Shown here: positions 9,647 through 18,566 of the stretch, one piece after another
How the letters are laid out: each line of letters begins with the position of its first letter
Position numbering within the stretch: the first letter of the stretch is position 1
Source: Mameliella sp. MMSF_3455
Lineage (GTDB): Bacteria; Pseudomonadota; Alphaproteobacteria; Rhodobacterales; Rhodobacteraceae
Length of the DNA stretch: 64,000 nt
Direction of reading: 5' to 3'
Assembly: GCF_030733205.1 (NCBI RefSeq)
Contig: NZ_JASHJL010000001.1
Span: forward strand, 124,001 to 188,000
Notes under the pieces: generated by a model
The model's input: only the letters and a program-made list of their open reading frames with translations
Database searches by the model: none
What the model was told of the DNA's origin: nothing
Program-made: the position numbers and the translations under genes

Positions 9647-10564
9647 ATGCTCTACGACGTCACGCTTTCCGTTCGCTACGCCTACGCGCTTTCCGCCGCG
9701 GCGGCGCGGATGCACTTGCGCATGATGCCGGGGAACGGACCGGCGCAACGCCTTGTTTCGGGCCTCCTGCAGGCCGATCCCGCGCCCGCGTTTCGCCGCG
9801 ACAGGGTGGATTTCTTTGGCAATGCACTGACCGAGATGGCCTATGACACACCGCTGGACACGGTCGATTTTCGGTTCACCGGTCGCATCCGGCGCGACGA
9901 CTTGCCCAAGGAACTGGACCTGTCCTGTGCGCTGGCCGACATGCGGCGCGAATTGGCCGAGGTGCCCTCGCTGGCGCCCGATGCGCCGCATCATTTCTTG
10001 GGGGCGTCGGACCGGGTGGTGCCGGTACCCGCGATCACCACGTTCTCGCGGGGGATCACCCGGATGGACCAGCCCGTGCTCACCGTGGTGGAGGCGATTT
10101 CGCGGGCCCTGCACAAGGAAATCACCTTTGATGCCACTGCAACCGACGTGACCACCGACCCGGCCACGGCTTTTGCGAACCGGCGCGGGGTTTGCCAGGA
10201 CATCAGTCACATCATGATCGCCGCGCTGCGTGGGATCGGCATTCCGGCGGGCTATGTCTCGGGCTTCCTGCGGACGGAACCGCCCGAGGGTCAGCCGCGT
10301 CTGGCGGGGGCGGATGCGATGCACGCCTGGGTCCGTGCCTGGTGCGGCAACGAAGTCGGATGGATCGAGATCGACCCGACGAACGACATGCGCGTCGGCG
10401 CCGACCATATCAGCGTGGCCGTCGGGCGCGATTATGCGGATGTTGCGCCGGTCAAGGGATCGCTGCGCAGTTCGGGATTTCACAGCACCCATCACAGCGT
10501 CGACGTGGTTCCGGTGGACGGACGCCCGCCGGTCGAGGCCGTCGGGCGCAGCAATACCGACTAG
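9647..10564 (+). CDS. Transglutaminase-like (cysteine peptidase fold) protein
   Basis: A 305-residue protein with an N-terminal bacterial transglutaminase N domain (MLYDVTLSVRYAYA...) and a core with the triad Cys183 (RRGVCQDISHIM), His226 (DAMHAWVRAW) and Asp243 (IEIDPTND). It is last in the operon with the ATP-grasp/alpha-E and DUF2126 genes. Members of this family usually act as hydrolases or cross-linkers of amide bonds, and here the enzyme may trim or cross-link the peptide made by the ATP-grasp partner (inference). In many genomes a proteasome-like peptidase sits in this operon; none is present here. The gene converges on the metalloprotease with only 18 bases between stops and no visible terminator hairpin. 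Confidence 0.92.
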   Translation: MLYDVTLSVRYAYALSAAAARMHLRMMPGNGPAQRLVSGLLQADPAPAFRRDRVDFFGNALTEMAYDTPLDTVDFRFTGRIRRDDLPKELDLSCALADMRRELAEVPSLAPDAPHHFLGASDRVVPVPAITTFSRGITRMDQPVLTVVEAISRALHKEITFDATATDVTTDPATAFANRRGVCQDISHIMIAALRGIGIPAGYVSGFLRTEPPEGQPRLAGADAMHAWVRAWCGNEVGWIEIDPTNDMRVGADHISVAVGRDYADVAPVKGSLRSSGFHSTHHSVDVVPVDGRPPVEAVGRSNTD

Positions 10565-10582
10565 ATCGCGCCCGAAAGAGGA

Positions 10583-12751
10583 TCAGACCGCCGGGCTGTC
10601 TCCGTAGGTGACGACATCCTGGCTTCCATCGTCCCAGGTCGTCACCCTCTCGATCAGCGTACCGCTGGCGTCGTAGGTTTCCGACGTGGTGGTCCAGGCA
10701 TAGACATCCTGCGTGTCGGTCAGAACGGAACTGCTGCGGATACCGTCGGTATAGTCGATCTCCTCCACGCGTCCGTCATCGTAGGTATTCGTCTGGCTGG
10801 CAAGATTGCCCCCGCTGTCCCAGGTGCGTGCGATCGACGACCAGAGGAATTCATCCGCGCCATCGGTCAGGAGGTGCGTGACCACTTGTCCGCCGTCAAA
10901 GCCGATTTCCACCGTGCGCCCGTCGTCATAGGTCATCTCTCGCGCGGTGCGTGCGCCGGTGACGGTGTCGTAGCTGTCGGTATAACTGGTCCAGAGCGCG
11001 ATATTGCCGGCGTCCTCGACCTGGATCGTGGACTTCTGACCGTCGACATAGGTGATCTGCATCAAGCGCCCGTCGTCATAGAGGTTTGTCTGCCCGGTCT
11101 GGGATCCCGTGGCATCGAAAATCCGTTCGATCGTGTGCCAGCCCTGATCGTCGCCGCCATCGGTCGTCAGGGAACTGGTGCGAGCGCCCGTGCCGTCAAA
11201 GAAGGTCTCGACCACCATGCCGTTGTCCCAGGCGATTTCGTGGTAGATCCGCACGTTGCTGGTATCGTATCCGCTCGTGTAGCTGTCCCAGGCATAGACG
11301 TCTGCGCCGTCCGTCATGGTCGAGGTGGTGCGCAGCCCGTCCGAGTAGAAGATCTCCAGCACCCGGCCGTTGTCGTAGATGTTGGTCTGCTTCGCCCATT
11401 GTCCGGTCGCGGTGAAATCCCGGGCAATCGTCTCCCAGTCCTTGGTGTTGTCGACGTCGATTTCCAGCGTCGCGGCAGTCAGGTTGCTGCCCGTCTTGTA
11501 AAGCCGGACAAGGGTTGTGGTGCCGTTGTCCTGCACCGTCCCGAAGGCGCCGTCGGTAAAGCTGAGCGTCTCGACCCCCAGAAGCGTGTCGGTGCCATCG
11601 TCGCCGCCATTGATCGGGTCGATATCGGAGACGGTCAGCGCGCCGTTCCACGCCAAGGCAAAGCCCTCGGAGGCGCCTTCAAAGACCACCACGTCCTCTC
11701 CTTCGCCGGCGTCGATGGTGTCGTCGCCTTCGCCGCCCTTGATGGTATCCGCGCCGGCCCCGCTCTGGATGTCGTTCGCGGCGGCGTTGCCGGTGATATG
11801 GTCGTCGCCGCTGCCGGTGATGGCGTTCTCGATTACCGCGCCGCGCGCGATGGCAAAATTGCCCGCATAGCCGTCGATGTCCGACCAGGTTTCATCCACC
11901 AGGCTAAGGCGCTGGTCATGCCCGCGCGAGCCGAGGTCGATCACGTCGATGCCGGAACTGTCGAAGATCGCGACCGCCCGGCCCGGTGCCAGGTCCATGC
12001 CCGTGGCGGTCAGGTTGGTGTTGTCGCCGTAGACCGTGTTGCCCGTGTGGACGTTGTCGGGCGTGCCGTAAAGCATGTGCATCGCCAGGATGTCGGCCAT
12101 CTGAGGCGTCGCCAGGTACAGGCCCGAAGCGTCGACGTTGGGATTCTCCCACTGGGCAAAGTAGGACATGATCGACATCTGCCAGCTGTCGTTGGCGTAA
12201 TGTGCGTCACTGCCGAAACTTGCGGCCCCGTTGTAGTTGCCGCCGTGGCCCAGCCCCAGCGCGTGGCCGATCTCGTGGATGTAGGTCTGGTAGTAATAGT
12301 CGCCGTAGCCCTGCCAACTGGGGTGCACGTTGACGAAGGACCGGTCGATTTCGTTCCAGCTCGTGTAGATGTAGGAATAGGCGTAGGCGCCGTCTTCGGT
12401 GTCGTCGAAGGTGATGTCGGCGTTATCCGGGACCAGGATGAACTGGATTCCGGAAACGGCGGTCCACGCGTCCAGCGCGGCAAGGGCGGCGGCCTTGCCC
12501 GCCTCGTCCAGCGCGTCGATGTTGACGCTGATTGCGCCGCCGGCCTGCACGTCGAAGGCCCGCCAGTCACCACCGCCGTTCTGCCAGTAGCCATGCGTCA
12601 GCTGATAGGCCACCTGGTCCAGCGTGAAGACCGGCAAGGTGGAATCCGTTGTTGCGCTGTCACCGCCCGAGGGCGCCGCCGTCGGGCCGGTCAGACCGTG
12701 GCTGTCGTAGATTTCGATCGAGGGGTCGAGGCTTTGGCAGAGAAAGCACAT
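10583..12751 (-). CDS. Serralysin-like secreted metalloprotease with RTX repeats
   Basis: A 722-residue M10-type zinc protease. It starts MCFLCQSLDPSIE, the usual roseobacter start, and has no Sec signal, as expected for type I secretion. The zinc site is HEIGHALGLGH with His159, Glu160, His163 and His169, followed by the Met-turn SIMSYF near residue 195. Calcium-binding RTX nonapeptides lie at about residues 312-355 (GSGDDHITGN, GAGADTIKGGEGDDTIDAGE). From about residue 453 to the end there are five and a half repeats of about 49 residues with the core YDDGR-(V/L)-x-E-I-x-Y-x-D-G. An AGGA lies eight bases before the ATG. The small gene just upstream on the same strand is probably co-transcribed. 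No type I exporter genes are in the window, so secretion must use machinery encoded elsewhere. Confidence 0.93.
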   Translation of the reverse strand: MCFLCQSLDPSIEIYDSHGLTGPTAAPSGGDSATTDSTLPVFTLDQVAYQLTHGYWQNGGGDWRAFDVQAGGAISVNIDALDEAGKAAALAALDAWTAVSGIQFILVPDNADITFDDTEDGAYAYSYIYTSWNEIDRSFVNVHPSWQGYGDYYYQTYIHEIGHALGLGHGGNYNGAASFGSDAHYANDSWQMSIMSYFAQWENPNVDASGLYLATPQMADILAMHMLYGTPDNVHTGNTVYGDNTNLTATGMDLAPGRAVAIFDSSGIDVIDLGSRGHDQRLSLVDETWSDIDGYAGNFAIARGAVIENAITGSGDDHITGNAAANDIQSGAGADTIKGGEGDDTIDAGEGEDVVVFEGASEGFALAWNGALTVSDIDPINGGDDGTDTLLGVETLSFTDGAFGTVQDNGTTTLVRLYKTGSNLTAATLEIDVDNTKDWETIARDFTATGQWAKQTNIYDNGRVLEIFYSDGLRTTSTMTDGADVYAWDSYTSGYDTSNVRIYHEIAWDNGMVVETFFDGTGARTSSLTTDGGDDQGWHTIERIFDATGSQTGQTNLYDDGRLMQITYVDGQKSTIQVEDAGNIALWTSYTDSYDTVTGARTAREMTYDDGRTVEIGFDGGQVVTHLLTDGADEFLWSSIARTWDSGGNLASQTNTYDDGRVEEIDYTDGIRSSSVLTDTQDVYAWTTTSETYDASGTLIERVTTWDDGSQDVVTYGDSPAV
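10590..11400 (-). repeat. In-gene array of about 49-residue (147 bp) repeats at the 3' end of the metalloprotease gene
   Basis: Five full copies and one partial copy follow one another. The register is set by TNIYDNGR, EIAWDNGM, TNLYDDGR, EMTYDDGR, TNTYDDGR and VTTWDDGS, each followed by a strand, D-G, a Ser/Thr-rich turn, TDG(A/G)D and W-x-S/T-x-x-x-x-YD. The copies are well diverged at DNA level, so the array is old. The sequence pattern suggests beta-hairpin units like YD-type repeats; the function is unknown. Confidence 0.75.
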
Positions 12752-12768
12752 GAGTCAGGTCCTGTTTG

Positions 12769-13122
12769 TCAGGTGCGCCGGGACGCGGGGCAGCGGTCGA
12801 GAAGGGCTTTGGCGAAGACGTCGAGCAGGTCGCCGGTAATCGTGGCATCACTGACCGAGAATTCCAGTCTGGGACCGGAAAGCAAGGTCCCGTCGGCGAT
12901 TTCGTGCATAAGTTGTGCCCGCAGGATTGATCGGCCATGTGCGGTTATCCATGAGCGGGGGCAGGGCAGCCCCCGTTCCGCCGCGTTATGGCGCAAGCGT
13001 TCACGCAGCAACGCGGCGAGGCTGCATTCATCCGAGGAGGTCGTATTGCCGGAGGACAGCGAATGCCTTGCTCCGACAGGGACCGGAGGCAGGGCGCGAA
13101 GGTGCCTTGGGCGGGCGTTCAT
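12769..13122 (-). CDS. Small protein of unknown function upstream of the metalloprotease
   Basis: I do not recognise this 117-residue protein. The start at 13122 (MNARPRHLRALPPVPVGARH) is preferred over an upstream start because AAAGGAAA lies about eight bases before it and the extra 57 residues look random. The product is basic and Arg-rich, with a predicted helical middle (SLAALLRERLRH). It lies 17 bases upstream of the serralysin-like gene on the same strand, so co-transcription is likely; small genes at this position are sometimes protease inhibitors, but there is no signal peptide or inhibitor motif to support that here. Expression of this frame is plausible but unproven. Confidence 0.5.
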   Translation of the reverse strand: MNARPRHLRALPPVPVGARHSLSSGNTTSSDECSLAALLRERLRHNAAERGLPCPRSWITAHGRSILRAQLMHEIADGTLLSGPRLEFSVSDATITGDLLDVFAKALLDRCPASRRT

Positions 13123-13421
13123 CGGGGTTTCCTTTGGCGGTCTACGGCGCAGCGGACCAAGAGCAGATCGGTCACAAGACCACTTGGAAGCGGGGAATTT
13201 GGGGCCCGCAGGGCTGGAAAATGTTAATTCCGCGTCATTGGTGCACGTTAAGAAACCGTAAACACTTGTGGCGGTGACTGTTTCCGAGAACACGGCGAGA
13301 GGGCGATGCTGCGCCTCAAGGGTCTCTTTGCGGTTGTGTCGCGAGGCGGCGCGTGACGCCTCCCCGTGCTTGCAGGACCGCGGGGCATGTGCCTAAATCC
13401 CGCGCATTGTAAGGAGCGGTG
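13123..13421. promoter_or_regulatory. Divergent intergenic region between protease and coxC, with CtrA-like site
   Basis: About 300 bases without a supported gene, holding the promoters of the minus-strand protease pair and of coxC. The AT-rich part is 13216-13270. At 13248-13263 is TTAA, seven bases, TAAAC, nearly the same string as at 1181-1196 (both end CCGTAAAC). This resembles a CtrA binding site. A good Shine-Dalgarno AAGGAG at 13411-13416 serves the GTG start of coxC. Confidence 0.35.
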
Positions 13422-13423
13422 GT

Positions 13424-14515
13424 GTGCTTGAATTCTCGCATCACCCGGCGTTTGTGGCCGCCTCGCTGGCGGTGGCGCTGATGGCCGGGTTCAGCGGGCT
13501 ATCCCTGACGCGTGGGGCCTCGGCGTTGCCGCTGACCCGGCGCAAGCTGGTGGTGGCGATCTCGGCGGTGGCTCTGGGCGGCGGAATCTGGTCGATGCAT
13601 TTCGTGGCCATGCTGGGGCTGCAACTGCCGATCCTCTTCTTCTACGACGGGTTGGTGACGCTGATCTCGGCGTTGATCGCGATCCTCATGGTCGGGCTGG
13701 CGCTGCTGATCCTGCATTTCCGCGATCGCGGTCCGTTGACGCTGACCCTGTCTGGCGGGATCGTCGGCTGCGGGATCGTGGCCATGCACTACGTCGGCAT
13801 GAGCGGGATGGAACTGTGCCGCCCGGTCTACAGCTTCGGGGGACTGGCGGTGGCGCTGGTCGCGGCGCTGGCGCTGTCGGTTACGGCGATCTGGATTGCT
13901 TATGGCGAACGCACGCGGGGCAGTATCATGCTGGGTACCCTGGTCTTTGGCCTATCGGTTTTCGCGGTGCATTTCATCGCGATGGCGGGCACCGGTTTCG
14001 TCGGGTTGGACGGGGGCGACACCGTCGGTCCCGCCTTGTCGAACGAGACATTGGCGATGGGCGTGGCGCTCAGCTCATTCGTCATCTGCGGCGCGTTCCT
14101 GCTGAGCAGCGTGACCTTTTTTGCCGTTCCGGCGGAGCAGGTCCCGGACACCGAAGAACCCGTGGAACGCGCGGCGCCGGGAAGGGTGCCAGTCCCCTAT
14201 GAGAAAGAGGGCCGTACGCAATTCGTCGATGCGGGTGCCATCGCGGCGGTCCGGGCAGAGGGACATTACACGGTGCTCTACTCCGGTGCGGAGCGACTGT
14301 TCTGCCCCTGGTCGATTTCCGAGGCGGCGAAGCGGCTGGCACCGGCGGGCCTGATCCGGGCGCATCGCAGCTATCTGCTCAATCCCGCTCTCGTGACCGA
14401 GTTCCGGCGCACCAAGGATACCGGCGTCTGTCATTTCGACGGGGTCGAGGCCCTGGGCAAGGTGCCGGTCAGCCGCTCACGCCTGGCCGAGGTTCGCCGC
14501 GTGCTGGGCGTCTGA
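13424..14515 (+). CDS. coxC: MHYT-LytTR transmembrane transcription regulator, CoxC-like
   Basis: A 363-residue protein with a GTG start after AAGGAG. Residues 1-240 form seven membrane helices carrying three MHYT-type motifs: SMHFVAM from about residue 57, AMHYVGM from 120 and AVHFIAM from 181. The second half of the MHYT domain is proposed to bind copper and sense a gas such as CO, NO or O2. From about residue 255 to the end is a LytTR DNA-binding domain (RAEGHYTVLYSGAERLFCPW, RAHRSYLLNP). CoxC and CoxH of Oligotropha carboxidovorans have this same MHYT-LytTR architecture. Its place directly before coxM makes it the likely CO-responsive activator of the operon. A candidate binding site lies at 14601-14628. 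Confidence 0.88.
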   Translation: MLEFSHHPAFVAASLAVALMAGFSGLSLTRGASALPLTRRKLVVAISAVALGGGIWSMHFVAMLGLQLPILFFYDGLVTLISALIAILMVGLALLILHFRDRGPLTLTLSGGIVGCGIVAMHYVGMSGMELCRPVYSFGGLAVALVAALALSVTAIWIAYGERTRGSIMLGTLVFGLSVFAVHFIAMAGTGFVGLDGGDTVGPALSNETLAMGVALSSFVICGAFLLSSVTFFAVPAEQVPDTEEPVERAAPGRVPVPYEKEGRTQFVDAGAIAAVRAEGHYTVLYSGAERLFCPWSISEAAKRLAPAGLIRAHRSYLLNPALVTEFRRTKDTGVCHFDGVEALGKVPVSRSRLAEVRRVLGV

Positions 14516-14600
14516 GGCGCGGACGCCGGGGCGGCGCTGGTGCCGGCCTTGCGGCCGTCACCTCGCCCCGCCCACCGTCCCCGGCCATAAAGGGTTCTCC

Positions 14601-14628
14601 ATTCGTGCAGCCATTTCGCATTTCGTGC
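14601..14628 (+). promoter_or_regulatory. Direct repeat TTCGTGC, 20 bp apart: candidate LytTR operator
   Basis: ATTCGTGC at 14601 and TTTCGTGC at 14621 are direct repeats exactly 20 bases apart (two helical turns), about 100 bases before coxM; CATTTCG is also doubled at 14612-14625. LytTR regulators bind short direct repeats spaced by about two turns. The position between the LytTR gene and its presumed target supports an operator, but this is inference. Confidence 0.45.
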
Positions 14629-14726
14629 GCGAATGCCTGTCTTTTATGGCTCTGACGTTGGTTCCGGCGCGGTCTGGCGGAACCCTCCCCGAAGCGGCGC
14701 AAGATCGCGGGGGAGGATGATCACAG

Positions 14727-15563
14727 ATGATACCGGCGGGGTTTGATTATCATAGGCCAGCAGAGCTGGACGCTGCCATTGGCCTGTTGCAGGAACATGG
14801 CGACGAGGCGCGGGTGATCGCGGGCGGCCACAGCCTGGTGCCGATGATGAAACTGCGGATGGCGGTGCTGTCACATCTGGTGGACCTGCGCGACATCCCG
14901 GACCTGCAGGGGATTGAGTTCGGCGCCGACAGCATCTCTCTTGGCGCGATGGTCACGCAGCATGAGTTGATCGCACACGCGGGCCTGGCAGAGGCCGTGC
15001 CGCTGTTGCGCGAGGCCGCGTTGCAGATCGCCGACCCCCAGGTGCGTTACCTTGGGACCCTCGGGGGCAATGTGGCCAACGGCGATCCGGGCAACGACAT
15101 GCCGGGGCTCATGCAATGCCTGGACGCGACCTACAAGGTCACGGGACCGGACGGCTCACGGCAGATCCGGGCACGGGATTTCTACGAAAGCGCCTATTTC
15201 ACGGCCCGGTCGGATGACGAGATCCTGACTCGCATCACGGTGCCGATCCCTGCCGCGGGCACGGGCTACGCCTATGAAAAACAGAAACGCAAGATCGGCG
15301 ACTATGCCACCGCGGCGGCGGCGGTTCTGGTCGGCGAGGGTTCTGCCTCGATTGCCATGACCAACCTGGCCGACGTGCCGGTCTGGTCGGCGGAGGCGGG
15401 TGCGGCGCTGGCGGCTGGAGACAGGGAGGGGGCCGTAAGCGCCGCACTCGCAGCCATTGACCCGCAGGAAGACATGCGCGGGCCTGTGGAATTCAAGCGG
15501 CATGTGGCGGGCGTGGTGCTGCGCCGCGCCATCGCTCGCGCACTCTCGCGCGTTGCGGGCTGA
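14727..15563 (+). CDS. coxM: Carbon monoxide dehydrogenase medium (FAD) subunit
   Basis: A 278-residue flavoprotein subunit of the molybdenum hydroxylase CO dehydrogenase, passing electrons from the iron-sulfur subunit to the quinone pool or another acceptor. The FAD-binding N domain shows [11 protein letters not shown] (about residues 32-42) and [17 protein letters not shown] (about 110-126), the usual pyrophosphate-binding loops. The C-terminal domain is the CO-dehydrogenase flavoprotein C-terminal fold. A strong GGGGGAGG lies 10 bases upstream. It is the first structural gene of coxMSL, the normal order for form I enzymes, and is followed 10 bases later by coxS. Confidence 0.95.
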   Translation: MIPAGFDYHRPAELDAAIGLLQEHGDEARVIAGGHSLVPMMKLRMAVLSHLVDLRDIPDLQGIEFGADSISLGAMVTQHELIAHAGLAEAVPLLREAALQIADPQVRYLGTLGGNVANGDPGNDMPGLMQCLDATYKVTGPDGSRQIRARDFYESAYFTARSDDEILTRITVPIPAAGTGYAYEKQKRKIGDYATAAAAVLVGEGSASIAMTNLADVPVWSAEAGAALAAGDREGAVSAALAAIDPQEDMRGPVEFKRHVAGVVLRRAIARALSRVAG

Positions 15564-15573
15564 GGGGGGCGTC

Positions 15574-16068
15574 ATGAGCAAGATGCACGTAAAGCTGACG
15601 GTGAACGGCACGGCCGTCGAGGGGCTGGCCGAACCACGCACCCTGTTGATCCACTTCCTGCGGGAAAGCCTCGGCGTGACCGGGCCGCATGTGGGCTGCG
15701 AGACCTCGCATTGCGGGGCCTGCACGGTCGACATGGACGGGCGGTCCGTCAAATCCTGCACGGTCTTTGTGGCGCAGGCACAGGGCGCGGATGTGACCAC
15801 GGTCGAGGGGTTGGTGAATGCCGACGGGTCCCTGTCGGTGCTGCAAGAGATGTTCCGCGAGCATCACGGGTTGCAATGCGGGTTCTGCACGCCGGGGATG
15901 ATCACCCGTGCGCACCGCCTCCTGCAGGAGAATCCGACGCCCACCGAGGAAGAGGTGCGCTTTGGCATGGCCGGAAACCTCTGCCGCTGCACGGGGTATC
16001 AGAACATCGTCAAGGCGATCCTGGCGGCGGCGGACGTGATGAACGCCCAGAAGGAGGCCGCGGAATGA
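15574..16068 (+). CDS. coxS: Carbon monoxide dehydrogenase small (2x[2Fe-2S]) subunit
   Basis: A 164-residue iron-sulfur subunit. The plant-ferredoxin-type cluster is bound by Cys42, Cys47, Cys50 and Cys62 ([19 protein letters not shown]), and the second cluster by Cys102, Cys105, Cys137 and Cys139 ([19 protein letters not shown]). I recall these eight positions being the same in the Oligotropha carboxidovorans enzyme. It relays electrons from the molybdenum site in CoxL to FAD in CoxM. I chose the internal ATG at 15574 because it gives the family length and follows GGGGGG. The stop overlaps the coxL start (ATGA), so translation is coupled. Confidence 0.95.
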   Translation: MSKMHVKLTVNGTAVEGLAEPRTLLIHFLRESLGVTGPHVGCETSHCGACTVDMDGRSVKSCTVFVAQAQGADVTTVEGLVNADGSLSVLQEMFREHHGLQCGFCTPGMITRAHRLLQENPTPTEEEVRFGMAGNLCRCTGYQNIVKAILAAADVMNAQKEAAE

Positions 16069-18482
16069 AAGACGAGGTGCAATCGCCCGAGGAACGTTCC
16101 GCCGGCCTGAAGGGCATGGGCTGCTCGCGCAAGCGGGTGGAGGATGTGCGGTTCACCCAGGGCAAGGGGAATTACGTCGACGATATCAAGTCGGACGGTA
16201 TGCTGTTTGGTGATTTCGTTCGATCACCCTATGCCCATGCCAAGGTGGTTTCGATCAACACCGCGGAGGCTCTGAAGGTGCCCGGGGTTCTGGCAGTGCT
16301 GACCGCCAAGGACCTGGAACCTCTGGGACTGCACTGGATGCCGACGCTGGCGGGCGACAAGCAGATGGTGCTGGCAGACGGCAAGGTCCTGTTCCAAGGA
16401 CAGGAAGTGGCCTTTGTGGTCGCAACCGACCGCTATGCCGCCGCCGATGGCGTCGAGGCGGTCGAGGTCGAATACGAGGAATTGCCCGTCCTGACCGACC
16501 CGTTCGAGGCGCTGAAATCCGACGTCGTGCTGCGCGAGGATCTGGCGGGCCAGAGCGAAGGCGCGCATGGCCCGCGCAAGCATCACAACCACATCTTCAC
16601 ATGGGAGCAGGGCGACAAGGACGCGACAGAGGCGGTGATGGCCGAGGCCGACGTGGTGGCCGAGGAGATGGTCTATTACCACCGCACGCACCCCTGTCCG
16701 CTGGAAACCTGCGGCTGTGTCGCCAGCATGGACAAGGTGACGGGCAAGCTGACGCTCTACGGCACGTTCCAGGCGCCGCACGCCATCCGCACCGTGGTTT
16801 CGCTGATCTCGGGCATTGCCGAGCACAACATCCGGGTGATCTCTCCGGACATTGGCGGCGGGTTCGGCAACAAGGTCGGGGCCTACTCGGGCTATGTTTG
16901 TTCGGTCGTGGCCTCGATCGTGACCGGCAAGCCGGTGAAATGGGTCGAGGATCGGATGGACAACCTGATGTCCACGGCATTCGCACGCGATTATTGGATG
17001 CAGGGCAAGATCAGCGCCACCAAGGAGGGCAAGATCACGGGTCTTTGGTGTCACACCACGGCTGATCACGGCGGCTTTGATGCCTGCGCCGACCCCACTA
17101 AGTTCCCGGCGGGATTCATGAACATCTGCACCGGGTCCTATGACATTCCCTCCGCTTACCTGGCGGTGGACGGGGTCTATACCAACAAGGCGCCGGGCGG
17201 CGTGGCTTACCGCTGTTCCTTCCGCGTGACCGAGGCCGCCTATTTCATCGAACGCATGATCGAGGTGTTGGCGATCAAGTTGAACATGGACGCGGCCGAG
17301 CTGCGGCGCATCAACTTTATCCGCAAGGACCAGTTTCCGTACCAGTCTGCGCTGGGGTGGGAATATGACTCGGGCGACTACCACACCGCATGGGACAAGG
17401 CGCTTGCGGCGGTGGGATATGACGATCTGCGCAGGGAACAGGCCCAGAGGCTGGAGGATTTCAAGGCCGGCAAGACGCGCAAGCTGATGGGCATCGGCCT
17501 GACCCATTTCACCGAGATCGTCGGCGCCGGGCCGGTCAAGAACTGCGATATCCTTGGCCTTGGCATGTTCGACAGTTGCGAAATCCGCATCCATCCGACC
17601 GGGTCCGCCATCGCGCGACTGGGCACGATCAGCCAGGGCCAGGGGCATGCGACGACCTTTGCCCAGATCATCGCCTCCGAGATCGGGTTGCCCGCGGATG
17701 ACATCACGCTGGAAGAGGGCGATACGGATACGGCGCCCTACGGGCTTGGTACCTATGGATCGCGTTCGACGCCCGTCGCCGGCGCAGCAACGGCCATGGC
17801 CGCGCGCAAGATCCGCGCCAAGGCGCAGATGATCGCCGCCTACCTGCTGGAGGTGCACGACGGCGACGTCGAGTGGGACGTCGACCGTTTCGTGGTCAAG
17901 GGCGACGAGAGCCGTTTCAAGACCATGAAAGAGATCGCCTTTGCCAGCTACAACCAGGCCATTCCCGGACTGGAACCGGGGCTTGAGGCGGTCAGCTACT
18001 ACGACCCGCCCAACATGACCTATCCCTTCGGCGCCTACATCTGCGTGATGGAAATCGACGTGGACACGGGCGAACACGAGGTGCGCCAGTTCTACGCGCT
18101 GGATGACTGCGGCACCCGGATCAATCCGATGATCATCGAGGGACAGGTGCATGGCGGCGCGACCGAAGGCTATGCAATCGCGATGGGACAGGAGATCGCC
18201 TACGACGACATGGGCAACCACAAGACCGCAACGCTGATGGATTTCTTCCTGCCGACCTCGTGGGAGACACCGACCTATCAGACCGACCACACGGTCACGC
18301 CGAGCCCTCACCATCCCATCGGTGCCAAGGGCGTGGGCGAAAGCCCCAACGTGGGATCCGTGCCCTGTTTCTCGAACGCCGTTCACGATGCCTTTCGGCC
18401 CTTCGGCCTGACGCAAAGCCACATGCCGCACGATCACTGGCGGGTTTGGAAGATTGCGCGGGACATGGGGCTGCACGGGTGA
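16065..18482 (+). CDS. coxL: Form I carbon monoxide dehydrogenase large (Mo-Cu) subunit
   Basis: An 805-residue catalytic subunit that oxidises CO with water to CO2 at a Mo-S-Cu centre bearing molybdopterin cytosine dinucleotide. The active-site loop reads AYRCSFR with Cys384, the form I signature; this Cys binds copper and corresponds to Cys388 of O. carboxidovorans. Other family blocks are [20 protein letters not shown] near residue 265 and the C-terminal [20 protein letters not shown], which holds the catalytic Glu. The start at 16065 overlaps the coxS stop. The presence of form I, not form II, means real CO oxidation is expected, probably as a supplementary energy source. A strong hairpin follows the stop. 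Confidence 0.97.
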   Translation: MKDEVQSPEERSAGLKGMGCSRKRVEDVRFTQGKGNYVDDIKSDGMLFGDFVRSPYAHAKVVSINTAEALKVPGVLAVLTAKDLEPLGLHWMPTLAGDKQMVLADGKVLFQGQEVAFVVATDRYAAADGVEAVEVEYEELPVLTDPFEALKSDVVLREDLAGQSEGAHGPRKHHNHIFTWEQGDKDATEAVMAEADVVAEEMVYYHRTHPCPLETCGCVASMDKVTGKLTLYGTFQAPHAIRTVVSLISGIAEHNIRVISPDIGGGFGNKVGAYSGYVCSVVASIVTGKPVKWVEDRMDNLMSTAFARDYWMQGKISATKEGKITGLWCHTTADHGGFDACADPTKFPAGFMNICTGSYDIPSAYLAVDGVYTNKAPGGVAYRCSFRVTEAAYFIERMIEVLAIKLNMDAAELRRINFIRKDQFPYQSALGWEYDSGDYHTAWDKALAAVGYDDLRREQAQRLEDFKAGKTRKLMGIGLTHFTEIVGAGPVKNCDILGLGMFDSCEIRIHPTGSAIARLGTISQGQGHATTFAQIIASEIGLPADDITLEEGDTDTAPYGLGTYGSRSTPVAGAATAMAARKIRAKAQMIAAYLLEVHDGDVEWDVDRFVVKGDESRFKTMKEIAFASYNQAIPGLEPGLEAVSYYDPPNMTYPFGAYICVMEIDVDTGEHEVRQFYALDDCGTRINPMIIEGQVHGGATEGYAIAMGQEIAYDDMGNHKTATLMDFFLPTSWETPTYQTDHTVTPSPHHPIGAKGVGESPNVGSVPCFSNAVHDAFRPFGLTQSHMPHDHWRVWKIARDMGLHG

Positions 18483-18491
18483 CCAAGGGGG

Positions 18492-18542
18492 GCGGGGCGC
18501 CCTTCATTCACCTGGTCCGGGTGGCGGGCGCCCCGCAGTTTT
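18492..18542 (+). terminator. Strong hairpin plus T-run after coxL, probable attenuator
   Basis: GCGGGGCGCCC (18492-18502) and GGGCGCCCCGC (18526-18536) are perfect 11-base complementary arms around a 23-base loop, followed by CAGTTTT. It begins 10 bases after the coxL stop and lies inside the operon, so it probably lets part of transcription through, or protects the 3' end of the coxMSL message. Confidence 0.65.
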
Positions 18543-18566
18543 CTGCCAGTCGTGGGGCGATGCCGG

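Noticed and set aside
10874-13261. 795-codon plus-strand frame opposite the metalloprotease
   Set aside because: Created by the repetitive Gly/Asp codons of the protease gene on the other strand; residues are biased and resemble no family.
13123-13293. N-terminal extension of the small gene before the protease
   Set aside because: The extra 57 residues lack protein-like composition and run through the AT-rich promoter; a good Shine-Dalgarno favours the internal start at 13122.
16224-18476. 750-codon minus-strand frame opposite coxL
   Set aside because: coxL is beyond doubt on the plus strand; the antisense frame is a high-GC artefact.
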